A stretch of 51,814 nucleotides of DNA from Bacteroidales bacterium. Its GTDB lineage: Bacteria; Bacteroidota; Bacteroidia; Bacteroidales; P3. Where the stretch lies: positions 1 through 51,814 of the forward strand of contig JAFZDP010000007.1 in assembly GCA_017561155.1 (NCBI GenBank), written 5' to 3'. Positions 16,324 through 24,260 of the stretch are shown here, piece after piece (the first letter of the stretch is position 1; the number at the start of each line of letters is the position of its first letter). The notes beneath the pieces were generated by a model. That model had not been told where the DNA came from and searched no databases. It was given only the letters and a program-made list of their open reading frames with translations. The position numbers and the translations under genes are program-made.

Positions 16324-18134
16324 TATTCTACCTCCCTTTTGTTTATGTTTTTATTACCTTGTCTTACCAATATACATATTATCAAAAATACCGCCACAAG
16401 CAGTATTCTAGACATATCGACATAGAAAACATCGTTCACCACCGTGCCCGAATATAGCACATCACCTTTTTCCACTGCCTGACCTTCGACCACTTTAAGT
16501 TCGTGCGATGGTGTATAAGCATAGCATTTAGCACTACCATCGGTCGAAACACACACATAGTTTCGCCCATTTTCTGCATATATCGAATCTACCACCCCAC
16601 TATTTTCTACATAAAACTCCGATGCTATCCATTTATTGTTTGGCCCAATGCCTTGATGCTTCAACTCGCCTATTATACTAGTATCATCAAGAGGCCAACC
16701 TTTAATACTTACCAACGACCAATCGTCGTTTTTAGGTTTTACCAATGCAGCCAAGAATATAACTATAAGCATTATAGGGGTAACATATTTAAGCACATAT
16801 TTGAAAAAGTTTGGCATCTTCAGTTCTGCACCTTCGTGTATCATCTTCCACCCCTTGTCAACGCCTATAACCCAAGAAAACAATATAGCTTCGAACATCG
16901 CAAATACAAACAATGCAATAGTCCCCCCCCAATAATCATATTGGTCGAACACACCTTTTTGGAAAAACAATACCGTCGGTATACCCAACAACAATATTAC
17001 CAATCCGAACATGAGAGTAGAGCGCTTTCGACTCCAACCAAAGCCATCGTTGAGAAAAGCCACCATAGGCGAACCCATAGCCACCGTCGATGTTATACCC
17101 GAAAAGAATAGTACTCCAAAAAATGCAACACCGGCTATTGCCCCTATAACGGGGCCCCATTGTCCAAAAAGAAATGGCAACGATCTAAATCCTAAACCAA
17201 AGCCTCCCAACCCTGCAAGTTCCATAACTTTGTCTATACCAAAATAGCCAATAGAAATAGGTATGATAATAGCACTTCCTATCACAATCTCGCAAAATTC
17301 GTTGGCAAAACCCGTAGTCATTGCATTAAGAGTGATATCGTCGTTTTTCCTCAAATAAGATGCATAGCATTGTATACAACCCATTCCCAACGATAGAGTG
17401 AAGAATATCTGTCCGGCAGCAGCAAGCCACACCTTAGGATTTTTAAGCGATTCGAACTGCGGAGTCCACAAGAAATTAAAACCTACTACACCATCATTTA
17501 TAGCTCCATCAACACCGGCCTTTAGCGTAAACGCCTTAAACACCAAGAAAACACCAAATACTATAAGCAACGGCATACATATTTTTGCTACCTTTTCGAT
17601 ACCCTTTTGCAACCCCTTCGATAATATCCAAACATTCAATGCCAAGCACATTATATAGAATATAACAGCTTCGTAAGGTATGCCTGTAGTAGAATGACCA
17701 ATATCTAAGTAGTTGTCAAAAAACGCCGACACTTCGGTTTCTGACATTCCTCTAAACGTACCTATCAACGAATGGTATACATACGACATTGTCCAACTTT
17801 CGATATAGCAATAATAAGCAGCTATTATTAGATTGGAAAACAACCCCAAACCTCCTACATATTTCCACAATCGCTGTTTGTTTATACTCTTCATTATATA
17901 TGGAGGCGAATTAAAACCATAGCCTCCGCCATATCGTCCTGTTGCCCATTCTACCAAAAGCAATGGCAAACCCAACAGAACAAAACACACGATGTATGGA
18001 ATAATAAAAGCTCCACCACCATTCTGAACAGCTTGGATTGGGAAACGCAAAAAGTTTCCAAGTCCGACAGCATTACCTGCCATAGCTAATATAAGCCCTA
18101 GCCTAGAGCCCCATCTTTCTGTTGTTTGTGTCAT
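16323..18134 (-). CDS. Sodium-dependent transporter, NSS/SNF family
   Basis: This 603-aa inner-membrane protein imports an amino acid or related solute by sodium symport. TM1 carries the NSS sodium/substrate motif GNAVGLGNFLRFP (about 20-32), followed by GGGAFIIPY. Roughly twelve transmembrane segments are visible. It is longer than the LeuT type (about 510 aa). A polar stretch of about 100 residues sits before the final helix (near 465-573) and includes VEGQAVEKGDVLYSG, which resembles a biotinyl/lipoyl-type beta motif. The companion MetS-like subunit suggests methionine or alanine as substrate, but this is inference. A TACTTTTG promoter element precedes it. Confidence 0.88.
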   Translation of the reverse strand: MTQTTERWGSRLGLILAMAGNAVGLGNFLRFPIQAVQNGGGAFIIPYIVCFVLLGLPLLLVEWATGRYGGGYGFNSPPYIMKSINKQRLWKYVGGLGLFSNLIIAAYYCYIESWTMSYVYHSLIGTFRGMSETEVSAFFDNYLDIGHSTTGIPYEAVIFYIMCLALNVWILSKGLQKGIEKVAKICMPLLIVFGVFLVFKAFTLKAGVDGAINDGVVGFNFLWTPQFESLKNPKVWLAAAGQIFFTLSLGMGCIQCYASYLRKNDDITLNAMTTGFANEFCEIVIGSAIIIPISIGYFGIDKVMELAGLGGFGLGFRSLPFLFGQWGPVIGAIAGVAFFGVLFFSGITSTVAMGSPMVAFLNDGFGWSRKRSTLMFGLVILLLGIPTVLFFQKGVFDQYDYWGGTIALFVFAMFEAILFSWVIGVDKGWKMIHEGAELKMPNFFKYVLKYVTPIMLIVIFLAALVKPKNDDWSLVSIKGWPLDDTSIIGELKHQGIGPNNKWIASEFYVENSGVVDSIYAENGRNYVCVSTDGSAKCYAYTPSHELKVVEGQAVEKGDVLYSGTVVNDVFYVDMSRILLVAVFLIICILVRQGNKNINKREVE

Positions 18135-18157
18135 ATATAATCTATAGTTTAGTTTTG

Positions 18158-18165
18158 CAAAAGTA
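18158..18165 (-). promoter_or_regulatory. NSS transporter operon -7 element
   Basis: TACTTTTG on the minus strand, 24 nt before the start codon, fits TAnnTTTG. No clear -33 box is present. Confidence 0.45.
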
Positions 18166-18248
18166 CTAAAAATAATTCACATACACATTATTTTCGACAT
18201 ACTTAAACAAAAATAAAGTGTTTTTTGTCTTCTCCCACAATAAAAAAG

Positions 18249-18278
18249 CGACGATGGATCAAAGTTAATCCATCGTCG
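18249..18278 (-). terminator. Rho-independent terminator of tdh
   Basis: Perfect 11-bp arms CGACGATGGAT and ATCCATCGTCG are followed by a T-run on the minus strand, 86 nt after the tdh stop. Confidence 0.8.
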
Positions 18279-18363
18279 TCATTATATTATCTACTTAAAG
18301 AATCGTTTATTCTGTTTCTAACAATTGTATCTTTTACAAGTTATTATAAACACACTATCTGAA

Positions 18364-19323
18364 TTACAACAATCCTTTTTCTTTCTTTTCGCGTAGAGTA
18401 GTAAGCATATCTACTGTCATCTTGTCAAGGTCGTATTTAGGATTCCAACCCCATTCTTTTCTTGCACAAGAATCGTCCAAACTATTTGGCCAGCTGTCAG
18501 CGATAGCTTGTTTTATAGGTTCCGGTTCGTATACCATTTCAAAGTCCGGAACATATTTCTTTATGGCATTGTATATAATTTCAGGATCGAAACTCATAGC
18601 AGTAACGTTGAATGAGTTACGGTGAATGAATTTAGATGGATCTGCTTCCATGATGTTAATCATAGCATCTAAAGCATCAGGCATATACATCATATCCATA
18701 AAAGTACCTTTTTTCAATGGGCAAACAAACTTTTCGCCTTTTACTGCAGCATAGTATATTTCCACTGCATAGTCGGTAGTACCACCACCCGGCAAAGTAA
18801 GATTCGAAATCAAACCAGGGAAACGTACCGAACGTGTATCTACACCAAAACGAGTGTAGTAGTAATCGCTAAGCAATTCACCGGTTACTTTTGTTACACC
18901 ATAAATTGTAGCAGGACGTTGGATAGTATCTTGTGGAGTCATATCTCTTGGAGTGCTTGGACCAAAAGCGCCTATTGAACTAGGAGTGAAAACAGCACAA
19001 TTGAATATACGAGCTACTTCCAAACAGTTTACTAAGCTGCCAATTCCTACATTCCAACCAAGCATAGGATTCAATTCAGCTGTTGCCGAAAGAATTGCAG
19101 CAAGGTTATATATTGTATCGATGTTGTATTTTTTTACCACATCTACTATTTGCATTATCTGAGTAGAGTCGATACGTTCGATAGGACCACGTTCGTAGAT
19201 AGGACCTGTCAATTGACGCAAATCGCTACATACAACGTTATTGTCGCCATAAATATCACGCAAATTTCTTGTAAGTTCGGAACCTATTTGTCCGCCAGCA
19301 CCTACTATTAATATTCTCTTCAT
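18364..19323 (-). CDS. tdh: L-threonine 3-dehydrogenase, SDR type
   Basis: This 319-aa extended short-chain dehydrogenase oxidises L-threonine to 2-amino-3-ketobutyrate with NAD+. It has the Rossmann motif GAGGQIGSEL (8-17), NLAAILSA, a serine pair at 115-116, and the catalytic YGVTK (Y141, K145). The C-terminal half carries PGGGTTDYAVEIYY and MMYMPDA, typical of epimerase-like threonine dehydrogenases. The neighbour kbl encodes the next enzyme, which settles the specificity against a generic sugar epimerase. Its start is 119 nt after kbl, with a strong hairpin between them and no obvious promoter of its own, so its expression may depend on read-through. Confidence 0.88.
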   Translation of the reverse strand: MKRILIVGAGGQIGSELTRNLRDIYGDNNVVCSDLRQLTGPIYERGPIERIDSTQIMQIVDVVKKYNIDTIYNLAAILSATAELNPMLGWNVGIGSLVNCLEVARIFNCAVFTPSSIGAFGPSTPRDMTPQDTIQRPATIYGVTKVTGELLSDYYYTRFGVDTRSVRFPGLISNLTLPGGGTTDYAVEIYYAAVKGEKFVCPLKKGTFMDMMYMPDALDAMINIMEADPSKFIHRNSFNVTAMSFDPEIIYNAIKKYVPDFEMVYEPEPIKQAIADSWPNSLDDSCARKEWGWNPKYDLDKMTVDMLTTLREKKEKGLL

Positions 19324-19373
19324 TGTAAGTTTTGTTTAATCGTTAAACTACCAAACGTTGTTGGCAATTAGAA

Positions 19374-19425
19374 AAAGAGTAACGAAATTAAGTAGTAGCT
19401 ACAACTATCTTTTTCGTTACTCTTT
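19374..19425 (-). terminator. Strong hairpin between kbl and tdh
   Basis: Perfect 14-bp arms AAAGAGTAACGAAA and TTTCGTTACTCTTT with a 24-nt loop, then a short T-run on the minus strand. It either terminates kbl or attenuates transcription into tdh. Confidence 0.7.
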
Positions 19426-19442
19426 ATAACATTAATATTTTA

Positions 19443-20624
19443 TTAACCTTCTATTTCTTTACGTACTTTTACGAATGCAGCAATACATTTGTCAAGATGT
19501 TCTCTTTCGTGAGCTGCTGATATTTGTACACGAATACGAGCTTCGCCCTTAGGAACTACAGGATAATAGAAACCTGTTACAAATATACCTTCTTCTTGCA
19601 TTTTAGCTGCATATTGTTGCGATTTTGCTGCGTCGTAAATCATTACTGCACATATAGCAGATTCTGATGGTTTGCAATCAAAACCTTCTTCTTTCATTCT
19701 TCTTAAGAAGTAATCAGTGTTTTCGTGTAGTTTGTCTTGAAGTTCGTTAGTTTCGCTCATCATTTCAAACATACGGATACCTGCTGCTACCAATCCAGGA
19801 GCCAAAGAGTTCGAGAACAAATAAGGTCTTGAACGTTGACGTAGCATGTCGATAATTTCTTTTTTACCAGTTGTAAAACCACCTACACCACCGCCGAAAG
19901 CTTTACCAAGTGTACCGGTAATGATTTCTACTTTACCTTTAAGGTTGTAGCGTTCTGTAACACCACGACCTGTTTTACCTACAACACCTGCACTATGGCT
20001 TTCGTCTACCATAACCATTGCATCGTATTTTTCAGCCAATTCGTATATTTTGTCAAGAGGACAAACGTTACCATCCATCGAGAATACACCATCAGTAGCA
20101 ATCAATTTGAAGCGACAATCTTTAGCTTCGATAAGTTTTGCTTCCAAATCAGCCATATCAGCATTAGCATAACGGAAACGTTTAGCCTTACACAAACGTA
20201 CACCATCGATAATTGAAGCATGGTTCAATGAATCGCTGATGATAGCATCTTGTTCGCCTAAAAGAGGTTCGAAAACACCACCGTTTGCATCAAAACAAGC
20301 AGCATAAAGAATAGTATCTTCTGTTCCAAAGAACTCTGCAATCTTTTCTTCCAATTTTTTGTGTAGGTCTTGACAACCACAAATAAAACGAACCGAAGCC
20401 ATACCAAAACCACGTGCATCCATGCCTTCTTTGGCAGCTTTTATAAGTTCCGGATTGTTTGCTAATCCTAAATAGTTATTTGCACAGAAGTTTAAGCACT
20501 TCTTTCCTTTTACCAAAATCTCAGCTCCTTGTGGAGATTCTATAATACGTTCGTTTTTGTACAAACCTGCAGCTTCTATTTCTGCTAATTCTTTTTGTAG
20601 GTATTTTTGAAAACTATTATACAT
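19443..20624 (-). CDS. kbl: Glycine C-acetyltransferase (2-amino-3-ketobutyrate CoA ligase)
   Basis: Kbl is a cytosolic PLP enzyme of the alpha-oxoamine synthase family. It splits 2-amino-3-ketobutyrate with CoA into glycine and acetyl-CoA, completing threonine breakdown begun by Tdh. The 393-aa length is standard. Visible motifs are CANNYLGL (47-54), the cofactor-stacking His in NHASIIDG (H135), VDESHSAG (206-213) and the PLP lysine in TGTLGKAFGG (K241). The gene is upstream of tdh and preceded by a TACCTTTG element. BioF and serine palmitoyltransferase are homologous, but the pairing with tdh supports Kbl. Confidence 0.94.
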   Translation of the reverse strand: MYNSFQKYLQKELAEIEAAGLYKNERIIESPQGAEILVKGKKCLNFCANNYLGLANNPELIKAAKEGMDARGFGMASVRFICGCQDLHKKLEEKIAEFFGTEDTILYAACFDANGGVFEPLLGEQDAIISDSLNHASIIDGVRLCKAKRFRYANADMADLEAKLIEAKDCRFKLIATDGVFSMDGNVCPLDKIYELAEKYDAMVMVDESHSAGVVGKTGRGVTERYNLKGKVEIITGTLGKAFGGGVGGFTTGKKEIIDMLRQRSRPYLFSNSLAPGLVAAGIRMFEMMSETNELQDKLHENTDYFLRRMKEEGFDCKPSESAICAVMIYDAAKSQQYAAKMQEEGIFVTGFYYPVVPKGEARIRVQISAAHEREHLDKCIAAFVKVRKEIEG

Positions 20625-20669
20625 AATATCAATATTTTATATGTTTTATTCACTTTATAATTAATTACG

Positions 20670-20677
20670 CAAAGGTA
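20670..20677 (-). promoter_or_regulatory. kbl promoter -7 element
   Basis: TACCTTTG on the minus strand lies about 45 nt before the kbl start. No clear TTTG is at the expected -33 position. Confidence 0.55.
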
Positions 20678-20681
20678 CAGA

Positions 20682-20970
20682 TTTTTTTTCAAAAGTGCGA
20701 GCTATTTCTAATGTATTTTACAACAAACATATAACTAACTGTTTTTCAATACCACTAACAGGCTTCACTTTTTATAATTTACTAGATACTAACAATCTTT
20801 TTTTCCGACACTATCATCTCTAAAATTCCTGCCAATATCACAATATAAAGTATCTTCGCTACCACTATTATCCACGAAAGCTATATCAGACATAATACTC
20901 ATACTTTATACAAGACACCAGAAAAACAATAGTTCAACGAAATTGTTATAACCGGGAAAACATATCAAAG
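20682..20970. other. Intergenic stretch without visible gene
   Basis: This AT-rich DNA between the kbl promoter and the first tRNA-Val unit shows no coding frame, RNA gene or clear repeat. Confidence 0.5.
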
Positions 20971-20987
20971 CAGAACAAATAAAAAAA

Positions 20988-21010
20988 CCTCCAACGGGGA
21001 TTGTTGGAGG
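20988..21010 (-). terminator. Terminator of tRNA-Val copy 1
   Basis: Arms CCTCCAAC and GTTGGAGG around a 7-nt loop, with a 7-T run on the minus strand. Confidence 0.8.
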
Positions 21011-21049
21011 CTAAAAAAGTTGTATAATCAATCTTTGAGGAAATTTTTG

Positions 21050-21124
21050 TGGGAGCAATAGGATTCGAACCTATGACCCCCTGCTTGTAAGGCAGGTGCT
21101 CTGAACCAGCTGAGCTATGCTCCC
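21050..21124 (-). tRNA. tRNA-Val (anticodon TAC), copy 1
   Basis: The minus strand folds as a 75-nt tRNA. The 7-bp acceptor is GGGAGCA with TGCTCCC, then discriminator A. The D arm contains GCTCAGCTGGTTCAGAGC. The anticodon stem CCTGC with GCAGG presents loop CTTACAA, so the anticodon is TAC and the amino acid is Val. The T arm has GGTTCGAATCC. The 3' CCA is not encoded. Confidence 0.96.
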
Positions 21125-21156
21125 ATTCGCAATCATTATCTCTCGATTTGCGATTG

Positions 21157-21187
21157 CAAAGGTACGAAGTTTTTTTGAACTGACAAA
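21157..21187 (-). promoter_or_regulatory. Promoter of tRNA-Val copy 1
   Basis: TTTG (21187-21184), a 19-nt spacer and TACCTTTG (21164-21157) form a full consensus promoter about 33 nt before the tRNA. Confidence 0.75.
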
Positions 21188-21361
21188 ATTTTTTTTCAAA
21201 AAAAATCGTATATCACAATAAATCAGAGTAAAATATTTTCAAATAGTTATTCATTTATCCCCTATTTTTGATATAAAAAGAAAATAATCTATTCAAATTT
21301 CACCTATTTTCTTACAATATTTGCATCAAAAAACACTATGAAAAAGCACACAAATAAAAAA

Positions 21362-21384
21362 CCTCCAACGGGGATTGTTGGAGG
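21362..21384 (-). terminator. Terminator of tRNA-Val copy 2
   Basis: Same hairpin as in copy 1, with a T-run on the minus strand. Confidence 0.8.
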
Positions 21385-21422
21385 CTAAAAAAGTTGTATA
21401 ATCATTTTTGAGGAAATTTTTG

Positions 21423-21497
21423 TGGGAGCAATAGGATTCGAACCTATGACCCCCTGCTTGTAAGGCAGGTGCTCTGAACCAGCTGAGCTATGCTCCC
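21423..21497 (-). tRNA. tRNA-Val (anticodon TAC), copy 2
   Basis: Base-for-base identical to copy 1 over the 75-nt tRNA, again without an encoded CCA. Confidence 0.96.
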
Positions 21498-21528
21498 ATT
21501 CGCAATCATATCTCTCGATTTGCGTTTG

Positions 21529-21559
21529 CAAAGGTACGAAGTTTTTTTGAATTGGCAAG
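21529..21559 (-). promoter_or_regulatory. Promoter of tRNA-Val copy 2
   Basis: TACCTTTG (21536-21529) is preserved, but the -33 box at the same 19-nt spacing reads CTTG instead of TTTG, so this copy may be weaker. Confidence 0.6.
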
Positions 21560-21691
21560 ACTTTTTTATCAAAAAAAATACACTTCCCTCCATTAAAGAC
21601 TTATAGTATATTATTTTGCAAGACCTTATAAAAAATAAAAAAACATATATTTTTTATACCTCATACCTTCATTCTAACTATTTTCTTTCCC

Positions 21692-23293
21692 TCATTTAAT
21701 GATAATCGATAAAATTTGAGGCAAAATTATCATCAATACTAGTGCAAACGGATAGGTAGTTGTATAGTTTGTTTGCAGATTTTCCGATTCGGTTTTCACT
21801 CCTATTATTGTAAGTCCCAATGTGGAATTTAATGCTCCCGACATTATACCCATAAGTGGAATAAAACTTATTTTGAAAAAATATCTACCTACCACATAGC
21901 CAATAATCATAGGCAATACAGCCACAAGACAACCTATTGCCACTATAACAATACTTTGACGATTGAACACATCAGTCAGATGTGCACCGGCATCGGTACC
22001 TACGGCAGCCAAAAAAATCAACAATCCCAACTGCCTAAACAAATTGTTCGACACATTACTCATAGCCCAAATTATCGGACCGGTCTTACCTATATAACTA
22101 AGTATCAACGACGATATCAATACACCGCCACTAAGACCAAGTTTTATTTGCAACGAGTTGTGGATGGGAATAGTAAGGCTACCAATAAAAATTCCTATTA
22201 TGATTCCCAATGTAATAGGTAGAAAGTCGGTATCAGCAGCTTGTTTTATGTTGTTTCCCAAAAATTCGGTTACAGCTTCGGCATGCGATATATCTGTTGC
22301 TATTTGCAACCTATCGCCATAACGTATTTTCAACTTGCCCGATATTTCCAACTCACTATTGCCTCGTTGCAAACGTATTACATTGCTATTAAATATTCCC
22401 GAAAGATTTATTTCTTCCAACGTTTTTCCCACTACCCTTTTATTAGTTACTAGCAACCATATATTTTCATATTGTGCTTGCAGTTCCATATTCTCATTGT
22501 CAACACTTTTTCCTAACAACAGCCCTGCTTTTTGATGACTTTCGTCTGTACCTATCACTCTTATAGTATCGCCAAGCGACAAAACTGTGTTTAATGTTGG
22601 ATTTACCACTTCGCCCAAATGCTTTATCCGAGAAATTGTCGCCCCTGTTGTTGCTCTAAAATTTAGGTCGCGTATAGTTTTATTCTCTATATTTGGATTC
22701 TCTATTTTGTAGTCCTTGCGTATAATTGCCGGATTACGTCGTCTACTATCTTCTGCTTCGATTGCGTTTTCTTTCGAAAAATCAACCCTTACAATAGAAG
22801 GTATCAGTTGAAAAAACAGTATCGTTATTATAACGGCAAAAGGATAAATCAGACTATAATTTAGAGATGTTTCGGCCGACGACACCACATCAATCGATGC
22901 TGCAAGGCCTATAGAACTGGCCATTCCACCATTAAACACCCCAAGTATCGAGCCGATATTACCAAATCCGAACACATAGCAAAGCACCACAGTGACAAGC
23001 ACGCCCGAACCTATAAGTATTAGCGTAAGCAATATAGGCTTTTTCCCATTACTGATAAACGAATTGAAAAATCCGGGACCAGATTGTATACCTATTGTAA
23101 AGATAAACAACAAAATTCCAAAGTTTTGAAACATCTTAGGTATTTCTATTCCCCAGTATCCCAAAAGCATAGCAATAAAAATAACACCCGACACATCAAG
23201 AGAGAATCCCCGTATCTTGACACGTCCAAGTACCAATCCTATCGATATAACGAAAAATAGAGCAAATAAGCCCTGCGTAAATAGTTCGTCCAT
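21692..23293 (-). CDS. Putative transporter, AspT/YidE/YbjL duplication family
   Basis: This inner-membrane protein of about 533 aa has two halves of five or six transmembrane helices, each with the duplicated family motif: GGMASSIGLAASIDVVSS in the first and MSGALNSTLGLTIIG in the second. Two TrkA-C/RCK-C regulatory domains lie between them, each ending in GDTIRVIGT- or GDRLQIATD-like turns. Family members include aspartate:alanine exchangers and uncharacterised YidE/YbjL proteins; the substrate is unknown. An upstream start at 23419 would add 42 residues that look unlike the family, so the ATG at 23293 (MDELFTQGLFALF) is preferred. Confidence 0.82.
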   Translation of the reverse strand: MDELFTQGLFALFFVISIGLVLGRVKIRGFSLDVSGVIFIAMLLGYWGIEIPKMFQNFGILLFIFTIGIQSGPGFFNSFISNGKKPILLTLILIGSGVLVTVVLCYVFGFGNIGSILGVFNGGMASSIGLAASIDVVSSAETSLNYSLIYPFAVIITILFFQLIPSIVRVDFSKENAIEAEDSRRRNPAIIRKDYKIENPNIENKTIRDLNFRATTGATISRIKHLGEVVNPTLNTVLSLGDTIRVIGTDESHQKAGLLLGKSVDNENMELQAQYENIWLLVTNKRVVGKTLEEINLSGIFNSNVIRLQRGNSELEISGKLKIRYGDRLQIATDISHAEAVTEFLGNNIKQAADTDFLPITLGIIIGIFIGSLTIPIHNSLQIKLGLSGGVLISSLILSYIGKTGPIIWAMSNVSNNLFRQLGLLIFLAAVGTDAGAHLTDVFNRQSIVIVAIGCLVAVLPMIIGYVVGRYFFKISFIPLMGIMSGALNSTLGLTIIGVKTESENLQTNYTTTYPFALVLMIILPQILSIIIK

Positions 23294-23584
23294 ACACACT
23301 ATATTGTTATTCGAGTGTATAAACACTCCGACTATCGAAAAGTTTCCTTCTGTTTTCCACAAGCAAACACTGCAATCGAAAGCCCAAACCGACATAGTTC
23401 TAAATACATTTTTAAACATTTACTTTCTTATCTCAAGAAATTTTGCGTATTTTTGTGCAGTATTTGTACCTAATGTTCATTGCATGTATTTTACTGATTG
23501 CTACTATACATATAAACAAACAGACACATGCAACAAACACTTACAAATTGATAAAACCAACAAGGTTATGCAAATAAAAACATT

Positions 23585-24196
23585 ATGCTAGACGATACTT
23601 ACAAAACTATAACATCTCCCGCCGAGGGTATTTATAAAGAAAAAGGAAGCAAATTTTTGGCATTTGCTATTCCTGTCGTTTCGGAAGCCGAAGTAAAAGA
23701 AAATGTAGAGCGATTGAAAAAAGAGTATTACGATGCTCGCCATCATTGCTATGCCTATATATTGGGACACGACAAGGCAGTATATCGTGCCAACGACGAC
23801 GGCGAACCTTCGGGCACTGCAGGACGTCCCATACACGGACAACTACTTTCGAAAGACATAACAAACACACTGGTAGTAGTGGTTCGCTACTTCGGAGGTA
23901 TAAAGCTTGGTGTATCAGGGCTCATCACTGCATACAAAGCAGCAACTAAAGATGCTTTGGACAACGCCGAAATAATAGAAAAAACGGTAAACGAAGTTTA
24001 TCGTGTAGAATTTGAATATCCTCTTATGAACGATGTGATGCGATTGCTAAAAGACGAGAATTTAGACCAATTCAATCAGCGATTCGAGATGAACTGTAGC
24101 TTGGACTTCTCGGTACGAAAATCTAAAAGTGCACGTGTCACAGATGCCTTTTCAAAAATAAGGGGGGTAACATTATCCTTTGTTCGAACAGAATAA
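23585..24196 (+). CDS. YigZ/IMPACT family protein
   Basis: This 203-aa protein has the N-terminal IMPACT domain motifs KEKGSKFLAFA, ARHHCYAYILG, DDGEPSGTAGRPI and VVVVRYFGGIKLGVSGLITAY, followed by a C-terminal ferredoxin-like DUF1949 domain. The eukaryotic relative regulates Gcn2. Bacterial YigZ is structurally described, but its role in translation or nucleic-acid binding is unsettled. A TATTTTTG promoter-like element lies at 23448-23455. The gene stands alone and shares a terminator with the converging RNase gene. Confidence 0.9.
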   Translation: MLDDTYKTITSPAEGIYKEKGSKFLAFAIPVVSEAEVKENVERLKKEYYDARHHCYAYILGHDKAVYRANDDGEPSGTAGRPIHGQLLSKDITNTLVVVVRYFGGIKLGVSGLITAYKAATKDALDNAEIIEKTVNEVYRVEFEYPLMNDVMRLLKDENLDQFNQRFEMNCSLDFSVRKSKSARVTDAFSKIRGVTLSFVRTE

Positions 24197-24200
24197 AAAT

Positions 24201-24239
24201 AAATAGCGGCAATGTTGTTGTACGACATTGCCGCTATTT
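24201..24239. terminator. Bidirectional terminator
   Basis: Perfect 15-bp arms AAATAGCGGCAATGT and ACATTGCCGCTATTT lie between two converging genes. Confidence 0.85.
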
Positions 24240-24260
24240 GTTTATAGTGCATATTACCGA

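Larger units (their letters stand above)
20975..21206. repeat. tRNA-Val duplication unit, copy 1
   Basis: About 230 bp holding terminator, tRNA-Val and promoter is repeated almost identically at 21350-21579. Small indels lie only outside the tRNA. Confidence 0.85.
21350..21579. repeat. tRNA-Val duplication unit, copy 2
   Basis: Second copy of the 230-bp unit at 20975-21206, in the same orientation, with about 140 bp of unrelated DNA between the copies. Confidence 0.85.

Noticed and set aside
18364-19323. UDP-glucose 4-epimerase
   Set aside because: The SDR fold is shared, but adjacency to kbl and the family motifs point to threonine dehydrogenase.
23294-23419. Extended N-terminus of the AspT/YidE-type transporter
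   Set aside because: The 42 extra residues are Cys- and polar-rich and do not resemble the family, which begins with a hydrophobic helix.
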